DNA of 64,000 nucleotides from Pseudomonas sp. G.S.17 (GCF_038096165.1 NZ_CP151076.1:5763501-5827500), one strand, 5' to 3'. Counted from the first letter of the stretch, positions 1-9,048 are shown. The notes: generated by a model from the sequence alone, not told the origin. Made by a program: numbers and translations.

Positions 1-737
1 GCGCGCTGGGTCAACGCGGGCGCATCCTTATAAGGGGCGATCATCGCCGCCAGACTGTCGTTGCGCCATGACGAAATCAACAGGTCGGCGCAGGCGCTGA
101 TCACGCCGGTGACGCCCACTACCAAGGCCCAGGTCAGGGTCACGACGCCGATCAGGTTATGCAGGTCGAGCCAGCGCATGCGCGTGGATTTGTCCGCGCG
201 CACGGTGGCGAACTTGAGTTTGCGCATGAACGGCGCATACAGCACCGTCCCGGAAATAATCGCCAGCACGAACAGGAAACCCATGAACGCCAGCAGCAAT
301 TTGCCGGTCAGCCCGGCGTACATGTCCACGTGCAGGCGCAGCATGACCATCATGAAACCGCCGTTGGCCGACGGTATTTCGTAGGCCTGGCCGGTGCGCG
401 AATCCATCATGAACGAGTGGGAAGAATTGGGCTCGGTGCCCGCCGTCTTGGCCATGATCGCCCAGACGCCGTTGGCGTTATCCTCGTCCCAGCCGAAATA
501 CTGCATGACGTCGCCTGGCCGATACGCTTCAGCGGCTTCCACCAGTTTTTCCAGGTTCAGGTGCGGCGTGTCGGCCGGCATCTCCTTGAATTCCGGCTCG
601 TTGCCCAGCAGGTGATCGATTTCATGGTGAAAAATCAACGGCAACCCGGTCACCGCCAGCATCAGCAGGAACAGGGTGCAGATCAGGCTGGTCCAGGTAT
701 GGATGAACGACCAGCGACGCACGGTTTGGCTTTTCAT
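1..737 (-). CDS. PepSY-associated transmembrane protein (partial, 3' end outside window)
   Basis: The reading frame runs leftward off the window edge. The protein begins MKSQTVRRWSFIHTW, followed by a hydrophobic helix, then a soluble stretch containing HHEIDHLLG, and at least two more membrane helices (around GKLLLAFMGFLFVLAIIS and LIGVVTLTWALVVGV). This is the layout of PepSY_TM inner-membrane proteins such as FoxB/PiuB, which are often encoded beside siderophore receptors and implicated in siderophore iron release or import. It follows a TonB receptor with a terminator between them. An in-frame ATG lies three codons upstream at 746; the 737 start has a GGA about 9 nt upstream. The role in iron uptake is inferred from family and context. 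Confidence 0.8.
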   Translation of the reverse strand, partial: MKSQTVRRWSFIHTWTSLICTLFLLMLAVTGLPLIFHHEIDHLLGNEPEFKEMPADTPHLNLEKLVEAAEAYRPGDVMQYFGWDEDNANGVWAIMAKTAGTEPNSSHSFMMDSRTGQAYEIPSANGGFMMVMLRLHVDMYAGLTGKLLLAFMGFLFVLAIISGTVLYAPFMRKLKFATVRADKSTRMRWLDLHNLIGVVTLTWALVVGVTGVISACADLLISSWRNDSLAAMIAPYKDAPALTQR

Positions 738-755
738 GTGTTTCATTCCAAATGC

Positions 756-784
756 AAAAGGCCGCCGCGTGTGCGGAGGCCCTT
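756..784 (-). terminator. Rho-independent terminator after the siderophore receptor gene
   Basis: On the minus strand a GGCCTCCGC / GCGGCGGCC stem with an ACA loop is followed by TTTT. It sits just past the receptor stop codon and before the PepSY gene, so it may end or attenuate transcription between them. Confidence 0.75.
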
Positions 785-808
785 GTCTTCACTGGCGAAT
801 CCGTTAAA

Positions 809-3250
809 TCACCATTTGTAATTGACGCTGGCCAGCACGTTGCGACGGTCGCCGTAGTAGCAGTAGAAGCCGTCACAGGTCGACAGGTATTCCTTGTCGA
901 ACACGTTGTTGGCGTTGACTGCGACGCTGACGCCTTTGAGCGAATTGTTCAGGCGACCCAGGTCGTAATGCACGGCGGCATCGTACACGGTATAGGAATC
1001 GGTATGGCCGTCGGACTTGTCGCGCACATACGCCAGACTGCCCAGCGCGACGTTGTCGGTTTCGCCGATATAGCGCACGCCGAAGCCCAGGCCGAAACCA
1101 TCGAGAACGCCAGTGTGCCAGGTGTAATCAGCCCAGATCGACGCCTGGTTTTCCGGGGTCAGCGGCAATGGACGGTTCTTGTCCAGCGGATCGCCGACCT
1201 TGGTCATCTTGCTGTTGGCGTAGGTGTAGGACGCGGTCAGCTTGAGGTTTTCGTTGACGTTGCCCACTGCTTCCAGCTCGACGCCGCGAACCTGGGCTTC
1301 ACCCAATGGACGGCTGACGCCGAACGTATCGCTGAGCACGATGTTCTTGCGGGTCAGGTCGTACAACGCCGCAGTGAACAACATGCTGCTGCCCGGCGGT
1401 TGGTACTTGATGCCCAGTTCGTATTGCTTGCCGGTGCTCGGTTCGTAGGCTTCGCTGGTGGCGGTGTTGCCGCCCTGCTCGGCCTGGAACGACTCGGCGT
1501 AGGAAATATATGGCGCGAAACCGGAATCGAACACATAGCTCAACGCTGCGTTGCCGCTGAAGGCGTTATCGCTGCGGGTGTCCTTGATACCGGTCTCATG
1601 GAAATCTGTGTCGGTATCCAGCCAGTCCTGACGACCGCCCAGGGTCAGACGCCAGTTATCCAGAGCGATCTGGTCTTGCAGATACAGGCCGGTGTCGCGG
1701 GTTTTCTGGCTGTAGTTCTGAAAAGCGCTATAAGCGACGTTGCTGAAGTCCTGACCGTAGACCGGATTGATGATGTTGCTGGTCGGCGCGCTGCCATACA
1801 ACCATTTGTAGTTGTGGTTGATGCGCTGGTGATCGAGGCCGATCAACAGCGTGTGCTTGAGCACGCCGGTATCGAAGTCGGCCTGGAAGTTGTTGTCCAC
1901 GGCGAACTGGCTGATGTCTTCGTTGACCACGTTGGCGCCACGCGACAAGGTGCCATCGGCGGCAACCGAACCGTAGAAACCACCGGCCGTGATGCCCTGG
2001 AACGCCAGATCGCTCTTGGTGTAACGCAGGTTCTGCTTGAACTGCCATACGTCATTGAGCCGATGTTCGAAGGCGTAACCCAGCGCGTAATAGGTCTTGT
2101 CGTAGAACTCCCACTGCGGATCGCCGAGGTTCTTGTGGTATTTCACTTCACCGGCCGGGGTCGACAGCTTGGTGCCTTCCAGCGGCAGGAACTGGCTGGT
2201 GATGCCGGTATCGTCGCGGTTGAACTGGCTGAGGAAGGTCAGCTTGGTGTCCGGATCGATATTCCAGGTCAGGCTCGGCGCCAGGTTGTAGCGCTTGTCG
2301 TCGATGTGCTCGACTGACGTGCCGCTGTCACGCACCACGCCGCTGACCCGATATTCGAACACGCCCGCGTCATCAATCGGACCGGTGCTGTCGAAACTGA
2401 TCTGTTTGCGATTGTAGCTGCCGACCTGCGCTTGAATCTCGTGACTGGCGGTGGCTTCCGGGCGGCGGCTGACCATATCCAGCATGCCGCCGGGCGGGGT
2501 CTGGCCATAGACCGAAGAGGCCGGTCCGCGCAGAACAGAGACGCGTTCCAGATCCCAGGTTTCCAGCTTGGGCATGACGTACACGCCTTTCGGCAATGGC
2601 AGGCCGTCGAGTACTTGGGTCGGTTCGAAGCCACGAATCTTCAGCCACTCGGCGCGGCTGTCGCTGCCGTAGCTGCTGGCCGTCACACCGGGCATGTAGC
2701 GCACGGCGTCGTCGAGGTTCTGCACGGCGCGATCAGCCATTTGCTCGCGGGTCGCCACGGAGATCGAACGCGGCGCTTCGAGAATCGGCGTATCGGTCTT
2801 GGTGCCCGACGCCGTGCGGGTCGCGGCGTAACCTTCCACCGGGCCCCAGGCCGATTCGCTGGCGACGCCCTGGCCTTGAATGGTAGTTTCCGGCAAGGCC
2901 ACGGTGCCTTCCGGCGCGGCCATCAGGCTGTAGCTGCCGACAGTGCTTTGCACCAGTTGCAAACCAGTGCCGCGCAACGCCTGACGCAGCGCGCCAGAAG
3001 CATCGAACTGGCCCTGAACCGGTGCCGATCTGCGACCGGAAGCCAGCGAAGGATCCACCGCCAATGCCAGACCAGCCTGACTGGCGATCTGATTCAGCGT
3101 GGTCGACAGCGGCCCGGCCGGCAGGTTGTAAGCGCGCACGCTCGAGGCCTGTTCTGCAGCGATCAAATGGGTGCTGGCCAGCGGAGTGGTCAAGGCAATC
3201 GCCACAGCCAACAGGCTGGGTCGTAGAAGGGTTTCAAGCGTACGGGACAT
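809..3250 (-). CDS. TonB-dependent siderophore receptor with N-terminal signalling (STN) domain
   Basis: Outer-membrane receptor of about 813 aa in the FpvA/FoxA/FiuA class. Visible parts in order: signal peptide (residues 1-33, ending LIAAEQ), secretin/TonB N-terminal domain (about 41-110, YNLPAGPL...SYSLM), TonB plug (about 150-260, with LRGPASSVYGQTPPGGM), and a beta barrel ending in the aromatic residue W. The STN domain indicates signalling to the FecR-type protein encoded upstream. The start at 3250 is chosen because AGGAG lies 8 nt upstream; an in-frame start ten codons earlier has no such site. The C-terminal region has a cysteine pair (CDGFYC) also seen in hydroxamate-type receptors. 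The ligand cannot be read from sequence; ferrioxamine or ferrichrome are guesses based on the PepSY neighbour. Confidence 0.92.
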   Translation of the reverse strand: MSRTLETLLRPSLLAVAIALTTPLASTHLIAAEQASSVRAYNLPAGPLSTTLNQIASQAGLALAVDPSLASGRRSAPVQGQFDASGALRQALRGTGLQLVQSTVGSYSLMAAPEGTVALPETTIQGQGVASESAWGPVEGYAATRTASGTKTDTPILEAPRSISVATREQMADRAVQNLDDAVRYMPGVTASSYGSDSRAEWLKIRGFEPTQVLDGLPLPKGVYVMPKLETWDLERVSVLRGPASSVYGQTPPGGMLDMVSRRPEATASHEIQAQVGSYNRKQISFDSTGPIDDAGVFEYRVSGVVRDSGTSVEHIDDKRYNLAPSLTWNIDPDTKLTFLSQFNRDDTGITSQFLPLEGTKLSTPAGEVKYHKNLGDPQWEFYDKTYYALGYAFEHRLNDVWQFKQNLRYTKSDLAFQGITAGGFYGSVAADGTLSRGANVVNEDISQFAVDNNFQADFDTGVLKHTLLIGLDHQRINHNYKWLYGSAPTSNIINPVYGQDFSNVAYSAFQNYSQKTRDTGLYLQDQIALDNWRLTLGGRQDWLDTDTDFHETGIKDTRSDNAFSGNAALSYVFDSGFAPYISYAESFQAEQGGNTATSEAYEPSTGKQYELGIKYQPPGSSMLFTAALYDLTRKNIVLSDTFGVSRPLGEAQVRGVELEAVGNVNENLKLTASYTYANSKMTKVGDPLDKNRPLPLTPENQASIWADYTWHTGVLDGFGLGFGVRYIGETDNVALGSLAYVRDKSDGHTDSYTVYDAAVHYDLGRLNNSLKGVSVAVNANNVFDKEYLSTCDGFYCYYGDRRNVLASVNYKW

Positions 3251-3319
3251 ATTCGGCTCCTGGATGGAAACGGTTCTCAATGTCTATGTGCCGAACGAAG
3301 CTGGGAAAGTGATAGAGCT

Positions 3320-3339
3320 AATCGAAAATAATTTTGATT
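3320..3339. promoter_or_regulatory. AT-rich imperfect palindrome upstream of the receptor gene
   Basis: An A/T-rich near-palindrome (AATCGAAAAT / AATTTTGATT) lies 70 bp upstream of the receptor start in the short gap after the fecR-type gene. It could be an iron-responsive operator or part of the promoter used by the neighbouring sigma factor. Only symmetry and position support this. Confidence 0.3.
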
Positions 3340-3351
3340 AAGATTAGTGTT
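3320..3351. other. Receptor leader region, AT-rich
   Basis: The short space between the fecR-type stop and the receptor ribosome-binding site is unusually A/T-rich for this genome. Alternative sigma factors of the FecI class often act at such sites, but no consensus could be assigned. Confidence 0.2.
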
Positions 3352-4356
3352 TCAAAGTTTTGCAGGTACCGCCAGGTCGCTTTTCGGGTCTTTGCCTGTG
3401 ACGGTGACCCACCAATGGGTGTGCTGCTCGATCTGCACCGGCAAGGCTGGCGTCAGTGCCTTGAGCGCCAGATCGGTATTGGCGAGGGGGAAACTGCCGG
3501 TGATGCGCAGATCGGCGACCTCGGGCGCGACGCCCAGATGCCCAGCACGATAACGGCCCAGTTCCGTCACCAGATCAGCCAGACGCGCGTTTTCCACCAC
3601 CAGCATGCCCCGCGTCCAGGCATCCGCGCCGGGTTTGAGGGCCAGCATCGGGCCAAGGCCGTCGCGGCTCATGAACATTTGCTGACCTTCGCGCAGTATT
3701 TGCTCGCGCGGGTCATGCGGAGCCTGAGCGGCGACCGCTGATTGCAACACGCTCAGCAGCGTGCCGTCGCTTTCCCGCCGCACCAGAAACTGCGTGCCCA
3801 GCGCGCGCATCTGACCATCGCGGGTTTCCACGATGAACGGGCGCGGGTCGTCATGGCTGCCGGTTTCGACGAATATTTCGCCGTCCTGCAGGATCACTCG
3901 GCGCTGTTTGGCGTCGAAACGCACGTCGATGGCGCTGTGGGTATTCAGGCGGATCAAGGTGTTGTCGGCCAGACGCACACTGCGCTGTTCGCCGGTGGCA
4001 GTGCGTTGGTCGGCAAGCCAGTAATCCAGTGGCAGATAACGATCACCGACGAAGAATGCCAGGCCGCAGGCCATCAGCACACTGGCCAATCCGCCACCCA
4101 GCTTGCGCAACTGGCGACGCGCGGTGCCGTGGGATTGCAGCAAGGCGTTACTTGCAGGACCGTTCTGGACAGTGAAGTGCTGATCGAGCAGACCCAGCTG
4201 CATCCAGGCGCGGGCGTGTTCTTCGTGTGCCGCCATCCATCTGGCGAACTCTTTGCGCTCAGCCTCGCTGCCGTTGCCGCGATCCAGACACAACTGCCAG
4301 GCGATGGCGGCATCCAGAACATGGGAAGCAACCGGGCGGGAATTGAAACTGCTCAT
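3352..4356 (-). CDS. FecR-family anti-sigma/transducer protein
   Basis: Inner-membrane regulator of 334 aa that relays the siderophore signal from the receptor STN domain to the FecI-type sigma factor. The N-terminal cytoplasmic part (about 1-85) carries the FecR-type ARWMAAHEEHARAW motif. One hydrophobic segment (about 88-106, ASVLMACGLAFFVGD) is followed by a periplasmic FecR domain with the typical VRLADNTLIRLNTHSAIDV region. The start at 4356 is chosen because its ATG overlaps the sigma factor stop codon (ATGA), which implies translational coupling. A longer frame exists upstream but would extend 10 codons into the sigma gene. The receptor gene follows after 101 bp. Confidence 0.9.
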   Translation of the reverse strand: MSSFNSRPVASHVLDAAIAWQLCLDRGNGSEAERKEFARWMAAHEEHARAWMQLGLLDQHFTVQNGPASNALLQSHGTARRQLRKLGGGLASVLMACGLAFFVGDRYLPLDYWLADQRTATGEQRSVRLADNTLIRLNTHSAIDVRFDAKQRRVILQDGEIFVETGSHDDPRPFIVETRDGQMRALGTQFLVRRESDGTLLSVLQSAVAAQAPHDPREQILREGQQMFMSRDGLGPMLALKPGADAWTRGMLVVENARLADLVTELGRYRAGHLGVAPEVADLRITGSFPLANTDLALKALTPALPVQIEQHTHWWVTVTGKDPKSDLAVPAKL

Positions 4357-4871
4357 GTCGGCTGGCCGTACAACGCCACGTAACATTGGCGAATGCCTTG
4401 AGCCAGATATTGCCGAACCCGTGGCACGGAAACCCCCAGTCGCTCGGCAATCTCGCCGTGGGTCAGGCCGTCCAGACGGTTATACAGAAACGCCGCCCGC
4501 GCCTTGCTCGACAGCTTGCCGAGCAAACGGTCGATGGCCTTGAGGTCTTCGAGGATCAGGTGTTGTTCTTCCAGCGACGGCTGCTCGGCTTCGGGGATCA
4601 GCATCAGCTCGTTGAGATAGGCCTGTTCAAGCGCAGCGCGCCGGAAGTAGTCGAACAGCAGGCCCTTGGCGACCGCCACCAGAAAAGCGCGAGGCTCATT
4701 GGGCGTTCTCAGCTCGTCGCGACCCAGCAGCCGGACAAAGGTGTCCTGACTCAGATCCTCCGCGCGTTGCGGGCAGGCAACGTTGCGCCGCAGCCAGGCC
4801 AACAGCCAGCCACGGTGGTCGCGATACAATGCGCCAACGATCTCACTTTGAGTGCTTTGGGCTGATGACAC
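4353..4871 (-). CDS. FecI-type extracytoplasmic-function sigma factor
   Basis: Sigma factor of 172 aa expected to direct RNA polymerase to the adjacent siderophore receptor gene. Region 2 (about 10-75) contains AEDLSQDTFVRLL; region 4 (about 110-165) contains a helix-turn-helix (LTHGEIAERLGVSVPRVRQ) and ends as FecI proteins do (YLAQGIRQCYVALYG). The start is a GTG at 4871 with GGGG about 7 nt upstream. It overlaps the fecR-type gene by 4 nt. A Fur-box-like sequence lies about 30 bp upstream, as expected for iron-repressed sigma factors. Confidence 0.92.
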   Translation of the reverse strand: MSSAQSTQSEIVGALYRDHRGWLLAWLRRNVACPQRAEDLSQDTFVRLLGRDELRTPNEPRAFLVAVAKGLLFDYFRRAALEQAYLNELMLIPEAEQPSLEEQHLILEDLKAIDRLLGKLSSKARAAFLYNRLDGLTHGEIAERLGVSVPRVRQYLAQGIRQCYVALYGQPT

Positions 4872-4900
4872 GAACGACCCCGAAGAATTGCATTAACTAA

Positions 4901-4915
4901 CGAGAATTATTCGCG
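4901..4915. promoter_or_regulatory. Candidate Fur box upstream of the sigma factor gene
   Basis: The 15-mer CGAGAATTATTCGCG has the symmetry of the 7-1-7 Fur core (TGATAATnATTATCA) and matches at 9 of 14 defined positions. Its place about 30 bp before the FecI-type start suits iron repression. It is a visual match only. Confidence 0.45.
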
Positions 4916-4966
4916 ATTGTGTCAGAGCCAGGGAATGCTGGCAATTAGCGCTTGTCGGTTGGATCC

Positions 4967-5056
4967 GTAGGACCGGCTTTAGCCGGGAGGGCAATCGTTA
5001 TAGCGACCGAGCTGCTGCGACTCAACTGGCCTCCTCCCGGCTAAAGCCGGTCCTAC
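4967..5056. repeat. REPIN (REP doublet, GTAGGACCGGCTTTAGCC family), copy 1
   Basis: Two inverted REP units (GTAGGACCGGCTTTAGCC and GGCTAAAGCCGGTCCTAC) flank about 45 bp. Each unit is itself a hairpin (CCGGCTTTAGCCGG). The same doublet, about 89 bp long, occurs at 17972, 44758 and 62181. Confidence 0.95.
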
Positions 5057-5070
5057 AGTGTCCTTACCAA

Positions 5071-5907
5071 TTACCTGACCACACCCTCTCCAACCAACAA
5101 CTTGAGAATCGCCTCGGCGCCTTCCTGGGGGGTGACGCCTTTGAGCACTTGCCCGCCGCCGCCACTGGCCTTGGCCGTCGCGGCTTTCATGCGATCCGCA
5201 CCGCTTTTGGCCTTGATCACTTTCAGGCGTTTGGGGCGCGGTTTGGCCGGTTGCAGGGATGAGCCGGTGCGCAGCTCATCCGTGACGATCTCGACATGCT
5301 CAACGTCCAGGGCGCCGCGTTGCGCCGGGCCATAGGCGCTTTGTCGGGGCTTGGGCGCGGCGTTATCCACGGTTGCCAGGAATGGCAGGCGCACTTTCAA
5401 GCGCCGACGTTGACCGCGAGGCAAGGCTTGCAGCACTTGCGCGACGCCATTGCTGATGGATTCCACTTCCGCCATGCCGACCACCAACGGCCAACCGAGG
5501 TTTTCCGCCAGCAGGAACGGCAGCATGCCCGAGCCTTCGCCGGTTTCCGCCTGGCTGCCGGTGAGTACCATTTGTACGCCGGACTCGCGGATGTAATCCG
5601 TCAGCGCGGGCAGCGCGTCGGCATTTTCCGGTTGTTCCAGCACATGCAGTTCATCCAGGCCCATACCCAGATAAGCACGTAAAGCGGGTTCTTCAGCGTT
5701 GCCGGCATGCAGCACGTGCAGGTTAGCGCCGGCCAGTTGCAAACCCAGCTCGACGGCCCGGGCGTCCTGTTCGGCGCGGCGGGCGCGACCGGAAGTCGGA
5801 TGCGCGCCGATGGACACCAGGCTGATCACGTGCAAACTGGTTTTATCCACAGGCAGGCTGTTGTTGGTTGCAGCAATAGGCTCAGGCCGCATCTCGTTTT
5901 GCTCCAT
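5071..5907 (-). CDS. Electron transfer flavoprotein beta subunit paralogue (dimethylglycine operon)
   Basis: Paralogue of EtfB, 278 aa, partner of the EtfA-like protein encoded just upstream; the two should accept electrons from DgcAB. The ETF-beta fold is visible from about residue 26 (VISLVSIGAHPTSGRARRAE), with LTGSQAETGEGSGMLPFLLAE and a later LKVRLPFLATVDNA stretch. The C-terminus is unusual: a lysine-rich segment (KPRPKRLKVIKAKSG) and a run of glycines precede a final helix. It overlaps the etfA-like gene by 26 nt. The ATG at 5907 has a weak ribosome site, and an ATG at 5892 with GGAG 9 nt upstream is an alternative. It corresponds to PA5401 in P. aeruginosa by context. Confidence 0.88.
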   Translation of the reverse strand: MEQNEMRPEPIAATNNSLPVDKTSLHVISLVSIGAHPTSGRARRAEQDARAVELGLQLAGANLHVLHAGNAEEPALRAYLGMGLDELHVLEQPENADALPALTDYIRESGVQMVLTGSQAETGEGSGMLPFLLAENLGWPLVVGMAEVESISNGVAQVLQALPRGQRRRLKVRLPFLATVDNAAPKPRQSAYGPAQRGALDVEHVEIVTDELRTGSSLQPAKPRPKRLKVIKAKSGADRMKAATAKASGGGGQVLKGVTPQEGAEAILKLLVGEGVVR

Positions 5908-7102
5908 TGCGCCAGATTTCGACCGCTTCGATCAGCGCTTTGAGAATCTCCGCGCTTTCGCCAATCACCGACAAATCTGCGCGTTTGATCATGTCACAAC
6001 CCGGATCGAGATTGATCGCCACGACTTTGTCGCACGCGCCGATCCCTTGCAGATGCTGGATCGCGCCGGAAATACCAACCGCCACGTAGACCCGCGCAGT
6101 CACCCAGGTACCGCTCGCGCCGACCTGCCGATCACGGGCCATGAAGCCGTCGTCCACCGCGACCCGCGAAGCCCCTTCGGTCGCGCCGAGGGCCGCAGCC
6201 GTCTGGTGGAACAGGTTCCAGTCCTTGACGCCGTTGCCACCGGAGAAGATGAACTCCGCCTCGGCCATGGGAATGACCGCCGGATCAACCGCGACCGCAC
6301 CCAGATCTTCAATACGCGACAGGCTGCGCGCCACGGCTGTGGATAACTCCACCGGCAAGGCTTCATGACGGGTTTCACTGACCGGCTCGGCGCATTCGAC
6401 ACCGGCCAAAATCAGCCGCGCCAAGGGTCTCGCCAGATCCTCGCGACCCGCACCAGCGCGGCCGATGCACTGGTTATCGGTCACTTGCCAGACCCGCGTC
6501 GCCGGACGCTCGCCCAAGCTGGCCGCGAATCGACGTCCCAACTCACCGCCGCCGCTGCGACTGTCCGGCAGCAACCAATGCCGTGGGCTGAACTGGTTAT
6601 CCACAGCCCGCAGGCCTTGCACTCGTTGTTCCGGGGAATAACCGCTGAACTCAGCGCCATCCAGCACCAGCAGACGATCAACGCCCGCCGAGGCGAAGGT
6701 GGTTTCCTTGTGTTCGCCGAATACCACGGCGAGTACCGCGCCAGTCTGGCCGGCCAGTTGATGGGCCAGACCGAGCAGATCGCGGTCATGGGCACTCAGG
6801 CGTCCGCCGACCATGTCCGGCACCACGCTTATATAGAAGGCTGGTTCGAGGACTTGATGCAGCGGCAGCTGGACTTCGGCAGCGGCGGAGCGTTTGACCA
6901 CGCCGCCCTGCTGCGCGCCGCTGCGATCGATTCGCTTGATGCCGTTGGGTCCGATGAAGCCAATGCCGTGCACATTCTTGCGCATCAGGCCGTTGGGTCC
7001 CATCCAGCTGCTTTGGGTCGGCTGCATGGCCGCGTGCAATGGATGCAAGCGGTTGCGGGCGATCCATTCAGCCCGAGGGTCGCGGCGGATAATGTCGCTC
7101 AT
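5882..7102 (-). CDS. Electron transfer flavoprotein alpha subunit paralogue (dimethylglycine operon)
   Basis: FAD-binding ETF alpha subunit, 406 aa. The C-terminal FAD domain is clear: FSGGNGVKDW, RVAVDDGFMARDRQVGASG, ARVYVAVGISGAIQH and VVAINLDPGCDMIKRAD. The protein has an N-terminal extension of roughly 75 residues not seen in housekeeping EtfA, with a repeated motif (MGPNGLMRKN at 34-43 and IGPNGIKRID at 50-59). The ATG at 7102 overlaps the dgcB stop (TGATG) and has GGAGG 8 nt upstream, better than a TTG one codon earlier. It matches PA5400 by context and probably feeds electrons from DgcAB towards the ETF-ubiquinone oxidoreductase. Confidence 0.9.
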   Translation of the reverse strand: MSDIIRRDPRAEWIARNRLHPLHAAMQPTQSSWMGPNGLMRKNVHGIGFIGPNGIKRIDRSGAQQGGVVKRSAAAEVQLPLHQVLEPAFYISVVPDMVGGRLSAHDRDLLGLAHQLAGQTGAVLAVVFGEHKETTFASAGVDRLLVLDGAEFSGYSPEQRVQGLRAVDNQFSPRHWLLPDSRSGGGELGRRFAASLGERPATRVWQVTDNQCIGRAGAGREDLARPLARLILAGVECAEPVSETRHEALPVELSTAVARSLSRIEDLGAVAVDPAVIPMAEAEFIFSGGNGVKDWNLFHQTAAALGATEGASRVAVDDGFMARDRQVGASGTWVTARVYVAVGISGAIQHLQGIGACDKVVAINLDPGCDMIKRADLSVIGESAEILKALIEAVEIWRNGAKRDAA

Positions 7103-9048
7103 CAATGCACCTCCGCAGGTTCACGTTTGATCGGTGCGGGCTTGCTGGGGATAACTTCTTCCAACAGCGCGTCGGCGACCAGTTCGGCAATGTCCTTGAT
7201 CAGCGGACGCGGTTCGACCACGCCTTCGAGCATCGCCGTGCATTGCGGACAACCCACGGCCACCAGTTCGGCGCCGGTTTCGCGGATGTCTTCCATACGC
7301 ATGTCGGGAATCCGCTGCTTGCCGGGAATGTCCGTGATCGGCGCACCGCCGCCACCGCCGCAGCAGCGCGAGCGGAAACCGGAACGCTGCATTTCCTTGA
7401 TCTCGATGCCCAGCGCACGCAGCACATCACGCGGCGCTTCGTACTCGCCGTTGTAGCGGCCCAGATAACACGGATCGTGATAGGTCACGCTGCTGCCTTT
7501 GTGCTGGCCCAGATTCAGCGCGCCGGCCTGGATCAGTTCGGCCATATACGTGCTGTGGTGCTGCACGAGGTAGTTGCCGCCGAACGCACCGTACTCGTTT
7601 TTCAGCACATGAAAGCTGTGCGGATCGCAGGTGACGATGCGCTTGAAGCTGTATTTGGCCAGGGTCTGGATGTTGCGTTTGGCGAGCATCTGGAAGGTCG
7701 CTTCATCACCCAGACGACGAGCCACATCGCCGCTGTCGCGCTCTTCCAGGCCAAGCACGGCAAAGTCCACTTTCGCCGCTTTGAGGACTTTGACGAACGC
7801 GCGCAAGGTACGCTGATTGCGCATGTCGAACGCGCCGTCGCCGACCCAGAACAGCACGTCGACGGATTGCTTGTCGCTGAGCAGATTCAGGTTCAAATCC
7901 GCCGCCCAGTTCATCCGCCCGCCCGGCGCAAAACCGCCGGGGTTGTCGGTGGCGATCAGGTTTTCCAGGACTTCGGCGCCCTTGTTCGGGGTCGCGCCTT
8001 TTTCCAGGGTCAGATGGCGGCGCATGTCGACGATGGCGTCCACATGCTCGATCATCATCGGGCATTCTTCGACGCACGCGCGGCAGGTGGTGCACGACCA
8101 CAAGGTCTCGGCATCCACCAGACCGTTGACGATGGGTTGATGGGGATTGCCGCTGTGCTCACCAATTTTTTTCCCCGGATAGGCACTGCCAGCGAAGTGC
8201 GCGTCGGTGCCGCCCGCCAGGCCGACGACCATGTCTTGAATAAGCTTTTTCGGGTTCAGCGGCTGACCGGCGGCGAACGCCGGGCAGGCGGCTTCGCACT
8301 TGCCGCACTGCACGCAGGCGTCAAAACCGAGCAGTTGGTTCCAGGTGAAATCCTTGGGTTTTTCCACGCCCAGCGGTGCGGTCTTGTCGTTCAGGTCCAG
8401 CGGCTTGAGGCCGGTGGAACGACCACCGCCGAAACGCTCGGCGCGACGGTGCCAGGCCAGGTGCAAAGCGCCCGCGAAGGCGTGCTTCATCGGCCCGCCC
8501 CAAGTCATGCCGAGGAATAATTCGCAGACGCCCCACAGCACGCCGACGCCCAGAATCGCCGCCAATACCCAACCTCCGAAGTTTTCCGGAAGGATGCCCG
8601 CCACCGGCAAGGTCAACAGGAAGAAACTCGCCGAGAACGCCAGCAGGCTTTTCGGCAAGCGCATCCACGGGCCTTTGGACAGGCGGGCTGGCGGGTTGAT
8701 CCGACGCAGATACATGAAGATCGCGCCGCCGAACATCGCCGCCGAAGCAATCAACAGCGCGAAGCCGAGAATGCGGTTATGCAGGCCGAAACCGTGCACC
8801 AGAATCGCCAGCGCAATGGACGCCACCGCGCCGCCAGCCGTGGCGACGTGAGTGTTGGCGATGTATTTATCGCGAGCCACCACATGGTGCAGATCGACCA
8901 TGTAGCGTTTGGGCATGGCCAGCAGACCGCCGAGCAGATCGACTGCCGAGGCTCGGCCGTTGCGCCACATTCTTACCCGCCGCACCGCGCCGAGGACAGC
9001 AAGGCCCAGGGCGGCGAACAGCAGGATGGGGAGAAGAGTGTTTAACAT
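7102..9048 (-). CDS. dgcB: Dimethylglycine catabolism protein DgcB, membrane Fe-S subunit
   Basis: Iron-sulfur electron-transfer subunit, 648 aa. Several hydrophobic segments occupy the first 175 residues. Two 4Fe-4S motifs follow: CVQCGKCEAACP (Cys 245, 248, 251, 255) and CTTCRACVEECP (Cys 319, 322, 325, 329). Two CCG-type domains come next (HDPCYLGRY, SRCCGGGGG and VGCPQCTAML), as in heterodisulfide-reductase-like and GlcF-type proteins. It is thought to carry electrons from DgcA to the ETF pair or the quinone pool. The start at 9048 has GGAG upstream. A REP palindrome lies in the 166-bp gap from dgcA; etfA overlaps its end by 1 nt. Confidence 0.93.
   Translation of the reverse strand: MLNTLLPILLFAALGLAVLGAVRRVRMWRNGRASAVDLLGGLLAMPKRYMVDLHHVVARDKYIANTHVATAGGAVASIALAILVHGFGLHNRILGFALLIASAAMFGGAIFMYLRRINPPARLSKGPWMRLPKSLLAFSASFFLLTLPVAGILPENFGGWVLAAILGVGVLWGVCELFLGMTWGGPMKHAFAGALHLAWHRRAERFGGGRSTGLKPLDLNDKTAPLGVEKPKDFTWNQLLGFDACVQCGKCEAACPAFAAGQPLNPKKLIQDMVVGLAGGTDAHFAGSAYPGKKIGEHSGNPHQPIVNGLVDAETLWSCTTCRACVEECPMMIEHVDAIVDMRRHLTLEKGATPNKGAEVLENLIATDNPGGFAPGGRMNWAADLNLNLLSDKQSVDVLFWVGDGAFDMRNQRTLRAFVKVLKAAKVDFAVLGLEERDSGDVARRLGDEATFQMLAKRNIQTLAKYSFKRIVTCDPHSFHVLKNEYGAFGGNYLVQHHSTYMAELIQAGALNLGQHKGSSVTYHDPCYLGRYNGEYEAPRDVLRALGIEIKEMQRSGFRSRCCGGGGGAPITDIPGKQRIPDMRMEDIRETGAELVAVGCPQCTAMLEGVVEPRPLIKDIAELVADALLEEVIPSKPAPIKREPAEVH

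Noticed and set aside
752..2317. Long open frame of 521 codons on the + strand
   Set aside because: It is antisense to the siderophore receptor gene, has no ribosome site and a composition rich in Val, Gly, His and Gln typical of antisense frames in GC-rich DNA.
4967..5056. Possibility that REP doublets are rho-independent terminators or CRISPR repeats
   Set aside because: No T-run follows the hairpins, spacing is not regular and the doublets lie scattered singly, so they are REPINs.
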